This document shows positions 35,617 through 44,856 of a stretch of 64,000 nt of DNA, in pieces. Numbering within the stretch: the stretch's first letter is position 1; every line of letters starts with the position of its first letter. Under the pieces are notes generated by a model. It did not search any database and was not told the DNA's origin. It saw only the letters and a program-made list of their open reading frames with translations. Both the position numbers and the translations under genes were made by a program. This stretch comes from Amycolatopsis rubida (GTDB lineage: Bacteria; Actinomycetota; Actinomycetes; Mycobacteriales; Pseudonocardiaceae): the NCBI RefSeq assembly GCF_900115345.1, contig NZ_FOWC01000001.1:1-64000 (forward strand). The letters are read 5' to 3'.

Positions 35617-35699
35617 GCACACGTCGATACCGTCGGCGAATCCGGGTGATCCGCTGGCCGACGTGTGCGAGTTGATGGGGTTTTACAGGTATCTACCTG
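35617..35699. promoter_or_regulatory. Inverted repeats upstream of the ProP-like gene
   Basis: Two features lie between the 37-residue gene and the transporter. One is a widely spaced inverted repeat GCACACGTCG (35617-35626)/CGACGTGTGC (35659-35668). The other is a compact palindrome CAGGTATCTACCTG (35686-35699), close to AT-rich sequence including TATAAC. The latter is a plausible operator. No known binding consensus is recognised. Confidence 0.4.
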
Positions 35700-35841
35700 C
35701 TATAACGCATGCTCCCCGGTCTGCGTTACCTGCGCTACCCCCGAGCGGGAGTGAGACGTATCACGTTAGGCTTTGGGCTGCTCGCGGTAGGTGAGGTCGG
35801 GGGCTCTGCGCAGGGAGTCCTGCAAACGCGAAGGGAGCGAT

Positions 35842-37245
35842 GTGACAGAGGCAGCAGACGGGAGGGGGCCGTCGGGCGGCGCCACCGTCACGGACGACGC
35901 GACAATGCGCCGGGCGGTCGGCGCGGCCGCGGTCGGCAACATCACCGAGTGGTTCGACTTCGGGGTCTACGGCTACCTCTCCACCACCATCGAGGCGCAG
36001 TTCTTCCCACCCGGCAATCCCGCGCTGGCCCAGCTCGCGACGTTCGCGACCTTCGCCGTGGCGTTCCTGGTGCGTCCGCTCGGCGGCCTGTTCTTCGGCC
36101 CGCTCGGGGACAGGATCGGCCGGACCAAGGTGCTCGCGGTGACGGTCATCCTGATGGCCACCGGCACGTTCCTCATCGGACTGATCCCGTCGTACTCCTC
36201 GATCGGGCTGGCCGCGCCGATCCTGCTGGTCTGCGCCCGGGTTCTCCAGGGCTTCTCCACCGGCGGCGAGTACGCCGGCGCGATGACGTTCATCGCCGAG
36301 TACAGCCCGGACCGCCGCCGCGGCTACTTCGGCAGCTTCCTGGAGTTCGGCACCTTCATCGGGTACGCGCTGGGCGCGACCGTCTCGTCGGTGCTCCCGC
36401 TGGTTTCCACCCCGGCCTTCATGGACACCTGGGGCTGGCGGATCCCGTTCATGGTGGCGCTCCCGCTCGGCATCGTCGGGGTCTACCTGCGGACCAAGCT
36501 TGAGGAGACGCCGGCATTCCAGCAGCTGCTCGACGAGTCCGGCAAGCGCGAGGACTCCGAGGCCAAGCACGTGGTGCGGACGATCTTCTCGAAGTACTGG
36601 CCGACGATGCTGCTGGCCGGCGGGCTCGTGGTGACCTGGAACGTCACCAACTACATGCTCACCAGCTACATGCCGACCTATCTCAAGGACGACCGCACCA
36701 TGTCCGAGAACGGCGGACAGGCGATCTCGGCCACCGCCGCGGAATGGCTGCAGATCGGCGTGCTGTGGCTGGGCGTGCTGCTGATCCCGCTGCTCGGCAA
36801 GCTCAGCGACAAGTACGGCCGCAAGCCGATCCTGTGGGTCGGCGCGGGCGGGCTGATCGTGCTCGGCCTGCCGATGGTGCTGCTGCTCAAGAGCGGCTCG
36901 CTGATCTCGGTGCTGCTCGGCCTGGTCCTGATGGGCCTGCTGCTGATCTGCTTCTCCTCGACCTGTCCGTCCACGCTGCCCGCACTGTTCCCGACCGAGG
37001 TCCGCTACGGGGGGCTGTCGATCTCGTTCAACATCTTCGTGTCCGCGTTCGCCGGGACGGTGTCGCTGGTGATGAGCGCGTTGGTGCTGGCCACCGGGGA
37101 TCTCAAGTGGCCGGGGTACTACCTGATGATCGCCGGCGTGGTCGGCGTGCTCACGCTGCTGAAGCTGAAGGAGACGGCGAGGAAACCGTTGCCGGGCTCG
37201 GCTCCTTCGCTGTCCGCCAGCGAGGAAGCCACGGCCGGGCGGTAA
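35842..37245 (+). CDS. MFS transporter, metabolite:H+ symporter (ProP-like)
   Basis: A 467-residue twelve-span MFS protein of the MHS family, which includes proline/betaine, citrate and alpha-ketoglutarate symporters. Signatures are NITEWFDFGVYGYLS, FLVRPLGGLFFGPLGDRIGR, ARVLQGFSTGGEYAGAMTFI, EYSPDRRRGYFGS and KYGRKPILW. GTG 35842 (TEAADGRGPSGG) follows AAGGGAG. The substrate is likely an osmolyte or organic acid but cannot be assigned. A hairpin terminator follows. Confidence 0.9.
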   Translation: MTEAADGRGPSGGATVTDDATMRRAVGAAAVGNITEWFDFGVYGYLSTTIEAQFFPPGNPALAQLATFATFAVAFLVRPLGGLFFGPLGDRIGRTKVLAVTVILMATGTFLIGLIPSYSSIGLAAPILLVCARVLQGFSTGGEYAGAMTFIAEYSPDRRRGYFGSFLEFGTFIGYALGATVSSVLPLVSTPAFMDTWGWRIPFMVALPLGIVGVYLRTKLEETPAFQQLLDESGKREDSEAKHVVRTIFSKYWPTMLLAGGLVVTWNVTNYMLTSYMPTYLKDDRTMSENGGQAISATAAEWLQIGVLWLGVLLIPLLGKLSDKYGRKPILWVGAGGLIVLGLPMVLLLKSGSLISVLLGLVLMGLLLICFSSTCPSTLPALFPTEVRYGGLSISFNIFVSAFAGTVSLVMSALVLATGDLKWPGYYLMIAGVVGVLTLLKLKETARKPLPGSAPSLSASEEATAGR

Positions 37246-37261
37246 TCGCCTGACCAGCGGT

Positions 37262-37304
37262 GAAGGACTCCTTGCGGGAATCTGATTCCGGCAAGGAGTC
37301 CTTC
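37262..37304. terminator. GTGARGG-family hairpin between convergent genes
   Basis: GAAGGACTCCTTGC and its exact reverse complement GCAAGGAGTCCTTC (14-bp stem) enclose a second small stem GGAAT/ATTCC. It lies between the forward transporter and reverse tsaE stops and should terminate both. The two-level architecture is shared with 168-214. Confidence 0.88.
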
Positions 37305-37311
37305 CCGGCTT

Positions 37312-37779
37312 TCAGGCCGCTTGCAGCTCGTCGACCCGGGCGGTCCAGGAGCCGTGCGGTTCCAGCACGAGGGTCCGGGTGTCGTCGTCGTGCCGGGTCA
37401 GGCGGATGACCAGGTGGTTCTCGGACAGCCGCTCCGCACTGCCCTCGCCCCACTCGACGACCACCGCGGACGATTGCAGGTCAGTGTCCAGATCGAGGTC
37501 GTCCAACTGGGACAGGTCGCCGCCGAGGCGGTACGCGTCCACGTGGATCAGCGGGACCCCGGCCGCCCCCGCGGCGTGCACCCGCGCCAGCACGAAGGTC
37601 GGCGAGCTGACCCGGCCGCCGACGCCGAGACCGTCCGCGATCCCGCGGGTCAGCGTCGTTTTCCCGGCCCCGAGCGGACCGTCCAGCAGCACCAGGTCGC
37701 CCGCACGCAGGGCCGCGCCCAGCGTCCGCCCGAAGGCCATCGTGTCCTCGGGGGTTTCCAGAATCACCTTGTCCACCAC
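37312..37779 (-). CDS. tsaE: tRNA threonylcarbamoyladenosine biosynthesis ATPase TsaE
   Basis: A 155-residue P-loop ATPase of the t6A complex. LDGPLGAGKTTLTRGIADG is the Walker A, then SSPTFVLA, LIHVDAYRL and VVVEWGEG. The start is at 37779 and overlaps the upstream hydrolase stop by 16 bases. In mycobacteria it is next to tsaB; here it is the last gene of a separate unit beginning with deoR. Confidence 0.93.
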   Translation of the reverse strand: MVDKVILETPEDTMAFGRTLGAALRAGDLVLLDGPLGAGKTTLTRGIADGLGVGGRVSSPTFVLARVHAAGAAGVPLIHVDAYRLGGDLSQLDDLDLDTDLQSSAVVVEWGEGSAERLSENHLVIRLTRHDDDTRTLVLEPHGSWTARVDELQAA

Positions 37780-38852
37780 CAGTTTCGCCGGTTCGGCGCG
37801 GCGCTGCCCCCACAGCGCTGCAGCAGGTCGATGAGATGGCTGTTCACCAGCTCGGGCTGTTCGAGCTGCACCATGTGCCCGGCTCCGCGCACGCGCACCA
37901 GCTCGGCGTCCGGCAGCTCTTCAAAGATGCGCTCGGCGTGCGCGAACGGCGTGAAGCGGTCCGAATCGCCGCCGATGACCAGCACTTGCGCGTGTTTCAG
38001 CCCGGCAAGCACAGCGTAGCGGTGGTGGCTGCCGAGAGTGTCCACGAAGTTGATCAGCCCGCGCACCGGCGTCACCGCGAGCATTTCCAGCATGAAGTCG
38101 ACCAGGCGCGGCGAGACGTCGCGGCTGCCGAACGCGAGCCGGCGCACTGCCTGCCGGGTCAGCTGACCACCGGCTGCGCGCACGAACTCCACCAACCCGG
38201 GTTGCCACCCGGCCAGCTCGCCGACGCCGCGCGTGAGCGGGTTGTACTTGGACAGCAACGGCCTCGGCAACCCGCGCGCACCCACTTCGCCCGCCGCGGT
38301 CGCGATGAAGGCAACTCCGCACACGCGGTCCGCGAAGAGGTCTGGCCGTTGCGCGGCCAGCTCCATGATGACCATGCCGCCCATGGAATGTCCCATGAGG
38401 ACGATCGGTCCTTCGGGCACTATCGCGCGCAGCACGCTGTCGAGATCGTGCGCGAGCTGTTCGATCGTCGACGTCTCCGTGGAGGCTTCGCCGGACAGAC
38501 CGTGGCCGCGATGGTCGTAGTAGACCTGCCGTACGCGCGGCAGCCGCAGCGAAGCGACGTCGCGGCGCTGGAAGTGCCACGAGCGCCGTGAAAGCGCGAA
38601 GCCGTGTACGCCGACGAGAGTCAGCTCCGGCTTCTCGCCGTCCTCAGGATCGATCTCCTCGACCGACAGCGGCGTACCGTCTTCAGCCGCGACAGTGGAC
38701 GTCCTGTCCGGCTTCAGCTCGCCTAGCGGCTCCTCGGCGAACGGGTCCTCGGTCGGTTTGCGTTGCTGCGAAGCGACGACTGCCGCTGCCGCACCCGTCA
38801 CGACCGCTCCGACTCCGCCAGCAATCGCCCACAGCCGGGCCGAAGGAGTCAC
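37764..38852 (-). CDS. Membrane-anchored alpha/beta hydrolase
   Basis: A 362-residue alpha/beta-hydrolase. The N-terminal hydrophobic segment (LWAIAGGVGAVVTGAAAAVV) suggests a membrane anchor. The catalytic triad is likely Ser in MGHSMGGMV, Asp in VIGGDSDRFTP and His in RGAGHMVQLEQP; the oxyanion HG is in VGVHGFALSRRSW. GTG 38852 is chosen because it overlaps the alr stop as GTGA. It is conserved between alr and tsaE in many actinomycetes as I recall. The substrate is unknown; lipid or ester hydrolysis is possible. Confidence 0.87.
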   Translation of the reverse strand: MTPSARLWAIAGGVGAVVTGAAAAVVASQQRKPTEDPFAEEPLGELKPDRTSTVAAEDGTPLSVEEIDPEDGEKPELTLVGVHGFALSRRSWHFQRRDVASLRLPRVRQVYYDHRGHGLSGEASTETSTIEQLAHDLDSVLRAIVPEGPIVLMGHSMGGMVIMELAAQRPDLFADRVCGVAFIATAAGEVGARGLPRPLLSKYNPLTRGVGELAGWQPGLVEFVRAAGGQLTRQAVRRLAFGSRDVSPRLVDFMLEMLAVTPVRGLINFVDTLGSHHRYAVLAGLKHAQVLVIGGDSDRFTPFAHAERIFEELPDAELVRVRGAGHMVQLEQPELVNSHLIDLLQRCGGSAAPNRRNWWWTR

Positions 38853-39970
38853 TCCCGCTCCCCCACGTATCGGCGGTGCACGCGCGGCCGGTACATCGAG
38901 GTGACGATCTCGTAGTCGATGGTGCCGAGCTTGTCCGCCCATTCGCGCGCGGTCGGCTCGCCGGAGCGGCCTGATCCGAACAGCACGACCTCGTCGCCGA
39001 CCTGAGGCACGTCCTCGTTGCCGACGTTGACCACGAGCTGGTCCATGCAGACCCGCCCGACGACCGGCCGCCGCTTCCCGCCCAGCCAGACGTCCATCCG
39101 GCCGGACAGCGTGCGCGGCACCCCGTCGGCGTATCCGGCGGGCACGAGCGCGAGCGTGGTGTCCTCCTGCGCGGTCCAGGTGTGCCCGTAGGAGACGGAC
39201 TCGCCAGCCGCCAGCGGCTTGGTGAGCACCACGGTGGAACGGAAGGTCATCACCGGACGCAGGTCGTCGTCGGTGGGCACCGGGTTGAGGCCGTACATCG
39301 CGATACCCGGGCGGACCAGGTCGAAATGCAGGTCGGGCCGGGTGAGCGTGGCCGCGGAGTTCGCCAGATGCCGGATCGGGTCGAGACCAGCGGCACGCGC
39401 CGCGTCGTAGGCCTCGGCGAACAGCTTCGCCTGTGCGTCGATCGACGCGTGCCCCAGCTCGTCAGCGCAGGCCAGATGCGACCAGATGGCCACGACCTCG
39501 ACACCGCGCGCCGTGGCCGCCGCCTCGGCCAGTGCCGGCCAGTCGGCGGGCGGGCAGCCGTTGCGGCTCAGCCCGGTGTCGATCTTGAGGTGCACACGGG
39601 CGCGCTTTCCGGCACGCGTCGCCGCGGCGTCGACCCGGGCCAGCTCGCCGAGCGAGCTGACGCCAAGGTCGATATCCGCCTCGATGCCGGGCGCGAAATC
39701 CAGTTCCGGCACGTCCAGCCAGCTGAACAGCCGCACGGACAGGCCCGCGGCCCGCAGGTCGAGGGCTTCCCGCAGCGAGCAGGTGCCGAGCCAGCTCGCC
39801 CCGGCCTCGACCGCGGCGCGCCCGACGGGGACCGCGCCGTGGCCGTATCCGTCGGCCTTGACCACGCACATCACGGCCGCGCCGGTGGCCCGGGCGGCCA
39901 GCAGGGAAACGTTGTGGCGCACTGCGCCGAGATCGACCACGGTCTCGGCGTGCGGAGAACTGGCAGTCAT
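38849..39970 (-). CDS. alr: Alanine racemase
   Basis: A 373-residue PLP-dependent fold-type III racemase giving D-alanine for peptidoglycan. The PLP lysine is Lys38 in CVVKADGYGHGA. The second catalytic base is Tyr in ESVSYGHTW. CMDQLVVNVG and YEIVTSMYRPRVHRRYVG are also typical. Length is usual. It lies 29 bases after the ABC ATPase and overlaps the hydrolase by four bases. Confidence 0.95.
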   Translation of the reverse strand: MTASSPHAETVVDLGAVRHNVSLLAARATGAAVMCVVKADGYGHGAVPVGRAAVEAGASWLGTCSLREALDLRAAGLSVRLFSWLDVPELDFAPGIEADIDLGVSSLGELARVDAAATRAGKRARVHLKIDTGLSRNGCPPADWPALAEAAATARGVEVVAIWSHLACADELGHASIDAQAKLFAEAYDAARAAGLDPIRHLANSAATLTRPDLHFDLVRPGIAMYGLNPVPTDDDLRPVMTFRSTVVLTKPLAAGESVSYGHTWTAQEDTTLALVPAGYADGVPRTLSGRMDVWLGGKRRPVVGRVCMDQLVVNVGNEDVPQVGDEVVLFGSGRSGEPTAREWADKLGTIDYEIVTSMYRPRVHRRYVGERE

Positions 39971-39999
39971 AACGACTGCCAGTTTCCCACGCTATCGGC

Positions 40000-41100
<1,101 letters not shown>

Positions 41101-41103
41101 CGG

Positions 41104-42537
41104 TCAGTCCTCTCCCAATTTCGCGGAAACCCCGTGCGCGGCCTCGCGCGCGTCGAGGTGGCGTTGCTGGATCTCGATGCCCGCGGCGCGCAGCGCCCCG
41201 GCTGGCTCGCCCAAGACGAGCTGGTTTTTGGTCCCGGCCCACGCGGGCGGCTCGGTGGCACCGCCGAGCGCCCAGGCGGCTTGCCGGGCGGCGCCGAGCG
41301 CGACGTACTCGCCGACCTCGGGGATCACGACGGGCAGGCCGAGCACGATCGGCGCGATCGCCCGCACCGCGGCGGACTGCGCGCCGCCGCCGATGAGCAG
41401 CACGCGTTTCACGGCCATGCCCTGCGCGCGCACCGCGTCGAGTCCGGCGGCCAACCCGCAGACCATGCCCTCGACGGTCGCCCGCGCGACGTTCTCCGGC
41501 GTCATGTTCGCCCTGGTCAGACCGTGCAGCGAACCGGTCGCGCCGGGCAGGTTCGGGGTGCGCTCGCCATCGAGGTACGGCAGCAGCGTGAGGCCGCCTG
41601 CGCCCGGTTCGGCGGCCAGCGCGAGCCGGTCGAACTCGGCCAGGTCGACCCCGAGCATCGCCGCGCCCGCGGTCAGCACGCGGGCGGCGTTGAGGGCGGC
41701 GGTCAGCGGGAGGAACCGGCCGGTGGCGTCGGCGAATCCGGCGACCAGGCCGCTCGCGTCCGCCGCGCCGGTCTCGGTGACGCCGAAAACCGTGCCGCTG
41801 GTGCCGATCGAGATCACCGCATCGCCCGGGGCCAGTTCGAGCGCGAGGGCGGCGGCCATATTGTCGCCGGTGCCTGCGGAGACGAGCATGCCGTCGCTGG
41901 TGTGCCCGGCGACGTCGGACGGACCGAGCACCGTCGGCAGATCCGGGGTGCGGCCGCCGAACGCGTGCGCGAGCACGTCGGGGCGGTAAGTGTTGTCCGT
42001 GGGCGAGAAATAGCCGGTGCCGGAGGCGTCGCCGCGGTCGGTCACCGCGGTTTCCGGCTGGCCGAGCAACCGCCAGGTGAGCCAGTCGTGCGGCAGCAGA
42101 ACGCGTGCGACCCGGTCGGCGTTCTCCGGTTCGTGCTCGGCGAGCCAGCGGAGCTTGGTGACGGTGAAGCTCGCGACCGGCACCAGTCCGACCGACTTCG
42201 CCCAGACCCCGGGTCCGCCCAGCTCGTCGGTGAGGTCCTTGGCCGCCTGCGCGGAGCGGGTGTCGTTCCACAGCAACGCCGGCCGGACAACCTCGCCAGC
42301 CTCGTCGAGCGTGACCATGCCGTGCTGCTGACCGCCGACGCCAATGGCCTGCACGCCGTCGAGGACGTCGCGAGTGGCGTCCGCAAACGCTTGCGCCCAC
42401 GCTGCGGGGTCGACCTCGGTGCCGTCCGGGTGCGGTGCCCGGCCGGTGCGCACGATCTCGCCCGTGCGTGCGTCGCAGACCACGACCTTGGTTGACTGGG
42501 TCGACGAATCGACCCCGGCCACCAGCTCAGCTGTCAT
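41104..42537 (-). CDS. xylB: Xylulokinase
   Basis: A 477-residue FGGY sugar kinase phosphorylating xylulose. It begins VAGVDSSTQSTKVVVCD and contains GQQHGMVTLDE, LLWNDTRSAQAAK, the catalytic-Asp motif SAGTGDNMAAALAL, SIGTSGTVFGV and LLIGGGAQSAAVR. Similar residues occur in other pentulose kinases, so D-xylulose is likely rather than certain. It starts 11 bases inside the end of deoR and is followed by an ABC ATPase. Confidence 0.88.
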   Translation of the reverse strand: MTAELVAGVDSSTQSTKVVVCDARTGEIVRTGRAPHPDGTEVDPAAWAQAFADATRDVLDGVQAIGVGGQQHGMVTLDEAGEVVRPALLWNDTRSAQAAKDLTDELGGPGVWAKSVGLVPVASFTVTKLRWLAEHEPENADRVARVLLPHDWLTWRLLGQPETAVTDRGDASGTGYFSPTDNTYRPDVLAHAFGGRTPDLPTVLGPSDVAGHTSDGMLVSAGTGDNMAAALALELAPGDAVISIGTSGTVFGVTETGAADASGLVAGFADATGRFLPLTAALNAARVLTAGAAMLGVDLAEFDRLALAAEPGAGGLTLLPYLDGERTPNLPGATGSLHGLTRANMTPENVARATVEGMVCGLAAGLDAVRAQGMAVKRVLLIGGGAQSAAVRAIAPIVLGLPVVIPEVGEYVALGAARQAAWALGGATEPPAWAGTKNQLVLGEPAGALRAAGIEIQQRHLDAREAAHGVSAKLGED

Positions 42538-43351
42538 AGGGCTGCCCCTCCTCGACGTACTCCGCGGTCTCGACCGCCGTTCCTTCGTTCAGCGCCGCCT
42601 CGATCTCCTCGGTGGGAGTGGCTTCGCTGGTGATCAGGAGGTCGTAATCGCCGACGGTGCCGTGCGCGTAGGTCGCGGTGCGGCCGAACTTCGAATGGTC
42701 GAGCACCAGCACATTGCGGTTCGCGGCGCGTAGCACGGCCTTCTTCAGCTCGGCGTAGTCGCGGACCGGGTGGAACAGCCTGCCGACCGCGACCGCGCTC
42801 ACCGAGACGAACGCGATGTCCACGCGAACACGCTCAAGCAGCGCGAGCACGTCGGGACCGGAGCAGGAGTCGTACTCGGGGTCGTAATGCCCGCCGGCGA
42901 GAACCACCTCGACGCCGGTGCCCAGCAGCCGCGCGACCTGCAGCGAGTTGGTGATGACAGTGCGGCGCTCGATCCGGGCCAGCCGCTCGACCAGCGGGAA
43001 CAGCGTGGTGGAGTCGTCCACGAACACCGCCTGGCCGGGCTCGACCTGCTGGATCGCCAGGTCAGCGAGGGCTTCCTTCTCGGCCGAGTGCAGCGTGAAC
43101 CGGCTGGCGGTCTCCATCGTGAGCGCCGGATAGGCCTCGACCTTGCCTCGCAGCTTCCGCAGCAGCCGCTTGTCGGCGAGTTCGTCGAGGTCGCGGTGCA
43201 TCGTCATGAGGCTCACGCCGAACCGGGCGGTGAGGTCGTCGATGCGGGCTTCGCCCTGGTCAATGACGTAGTCGAGAATCTCCTGCCGCCGCTGCTCCAC
43301 CGCGGCGTCGGACGGGCGCGCCTTCGGCCGTCCTGGCGTGTCTCGACTCAC
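42527..43351 (-). CDS. DeoR family transcriptional regulator
   Basis: A 274-residue DeoR/GlpR-type repressor. The N-terminal winged helix (RRQEILDYVIDQGEARIDDL, GVSLMTMHRDLDELADKRLL) is followed by a sugar-phosphate sensor domain (VFVDDSTTLFPLVERL, TNSLQVARLL, LAGGHYDPEYDSCSG, VLVLDHSKFGR). It heads the unit with xylB, so it probably responds to a phosphorylated pentose. A perfect GAGTTA-N5-TAACTC palindrome just upstream may be its operator. Confidence 0.9.
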   Translation of the reverse strand: MSRDTPGRPKARPSDAAVEQRRQEILDYVIDQGEARIDDLTARFGVSLMTMHRDLDELADKRLLRKLRGKVEAYPALTMETASRFTLHSAEKEALADLAIQQVEPGQAVFVDDSTTLFPLVERLARIERRTVITNSLQVARLLGTGVEVVLAGGHYDPEYDSCSGPDVLALLERVRVDIAFVSVSAVAVGRLFHPVRDYAELKKAVLRAANRNVLVLDHSKFGRTATYAHGTVGDYDLLITSEATPTEEIEAALNEGTAVETAEYVEEGQPYDS

Positions 43352-43379
43352 ATCTCGTTCTTACCAGATATCGCGAGCC

Positions 43380-43396
43380 GAGTTAACACGTAACTC
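43380..43396. promoter_or_regulatory. Candidate DeoR operator GAGTTA-N5-TAACTC
   Basis: GAGTTAACACGTAACTC is a perfect six-base inverted repeat with a five-base spacer, in an AT-rich patch about 30 bases upstream of deoR and just past the nnr stop. Position suggests autoregulation. Confidence 0.5.
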
Positions 43397-43401
43397 GATA
43401 A

Positions 43402-44844
43402 CTATGCGGTCGCGCGGATCAGCCGGAGTGCGGCGGGGATGGCATCGACGAGGCCGGACGCGGAGGTGGGCACGTCCTCGGCGGCGAGCGCACCCGCCAG
43501 CGAATGCACCTGCGCGGCAGCCGCGGCGGCCAGCCACGGATCGAGCCCGGCGGCCAGCAGCGAGCCGACCAGGCCGGTCAGCACGTCGCCGGAACCGGCG
43601 GTGGCCAGCCACGAACCACGCGGGGTGTTCACCGCGACGCGGCCGTCCGGTGCGGCGACGACCGTGCAGTGGCCTTTCAGCAGCACGACAGCGTCGTACT
43701 TCTTCGCCGCCTCCCGTGCGGCCGCGACGCGATCCGCGCCCGGGCGGCGGCCCATCAGGCGTTCGTACTCGCCGGCGTGCGGGGTGAGCACGAGCGGAGT
43801 GTCCGGGTCGCGGGCGTCGAGGACTTCGGGGGTGTTCGCGATGATCGTGGTGGCGTCGGCGTCCGCGCACACCGGGACGCCCTGGCCGAGGATGTGCCGC
43901 AGGATTTCCCGGCCCTCCCCGCCGGTGCCGATGCCAGGGCCGACCACCCACGCCTGCACCCGGCCCGCGTCGGTGACCGAGCCGGTCGCGACGATTTCCG
44001 GCCAGCGCGAGCGCACAACGTCCGCGGCGTGCCCGGCGTAGCGGACCATGCCCGCCGTCGCGCGGACCGCGGACCCGGACGCGAGCACCGCCGCGCCGGG
44101 GTAGGTCGCCGATCCGGCCGCGATGCCAGCCACGCCCTGGGTGTATTTGTCGTCCTCCGGGCCGGGGATCGGCCACACCTCGGCGACGTCGGCCAGGTCA
44201 AGGCGGTGCAGATCCGGCTCGTCCAGCCAGGGCCGCAGGCCGATGTCCACCAGCACGACCTCGCCGCATTCCTCCGGGGCCAGCACATGCACGGGCTTGA
44301 GCGCCCCGAAGGTGACCGTGCGCGCGGCGGTGACGTGCGGGCCGTCGACCGCGCCGGTGTCCGGGTCGACACCGCTCGGCAGATCCACCGCCACCACGGG
44401 CGCTTCGATCCGCGCGACCAGTTCGGCCGCTTCCGGGCGCAACGGGCCGCGAGCCGAAATGCCGATGATGCCGTCCACGACGACATCCGCCTGTTCGATC
44501 CATGGTGCACTGTCCGCTATGGACACCACGCGACCGCCGGATCGCCGCAGCGCAGCCAATCCCGCCGGATGAGCCTTCTCCGGCTTCAGCAGCACCGCAG
44601 CCACCGCGACTCCGCGCCGACGCAGGAAAGCGCCAGCCCACAACGCATCGCCGCCGTTGTTGCCGGAACCGACCAGCAGCACCACCCGCCGGCCAGAGAC
44701 ACCGCCGGTGTCCTCGGCCAGCAGCCCGGCCACCTCGGCGGCCAGGCCGAAGGAGGCCCGGCGCATCAGCTCGCCGTCCGGAGTGCGCGCGAGCAGCAGG
44801 TCCTCCGCCGCGCGAATCCGTTCTGTAGTCCAGATTCCCTGCAC
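43402..44844 (-). CDS. nnr: Bifunctional NAD(P)HX epimerase/dehydratase
   Basis: A 480-residue two-domain repair enzyme for hydrated NAD(P)H. The N-terminal NnrE epimerase (1-~210: LLVGSGNNGGDALWAGAFL, VDLPSGVDPDTGAVDG) is joined to the C-terminal NnrD ADP-dependent dehydratase (TPHAGEYERLMGRRPG, LLKGHCTVVAAPDGR, TAGSGDVLTGLVGSLLA). It corresponds to Rv3433c upstream of glmS. There are 12 bases to the glmS stop. Confidence 0.94.
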   Translation of the reverse strand: MQGIWTTERIRAAEDLLLARTPDGELMRRASFGLAAEVAGLLAEDTGGVSGRRVVLLVGSGNNGGDALWAGAFLRRRGVAVAAVLLKPEKAHPAGLAALRRSGGRVVSIADSAPWIEQADVVVDGIIGISARGPLRPEAAELVARIEAPVVAVDLPSGVDPDTGAVDGPHVTAARTVTFGALKPVHVLAPEECGEVVLVDIGLRPWLDEPDLHRLDLADVAEVWPIPGPEDDKYTQGVAGIAAGSATYPGAAVLASGSAVRATAGMVRYAGHAADVVRSRWPEIVATGSVTDAGRVQAWVVGPGIGTGGEGREILRHILGQGVPVCADADATTIIANTPEVLDARDPDTPLVLTPHAGEYERLMGRRPGADRVAAAREAAKKYDAVVLLKGHCTVVAAPDGRVAVNTPRGSWLATAGSGDVLTGLVGSLLAAGLDPWLAAAAAAQVHSLAGALAAEDVPTSASGLVDAIPAALRLIRATA

Positions 44845-44856
44845 GGCGGCGGCTCC

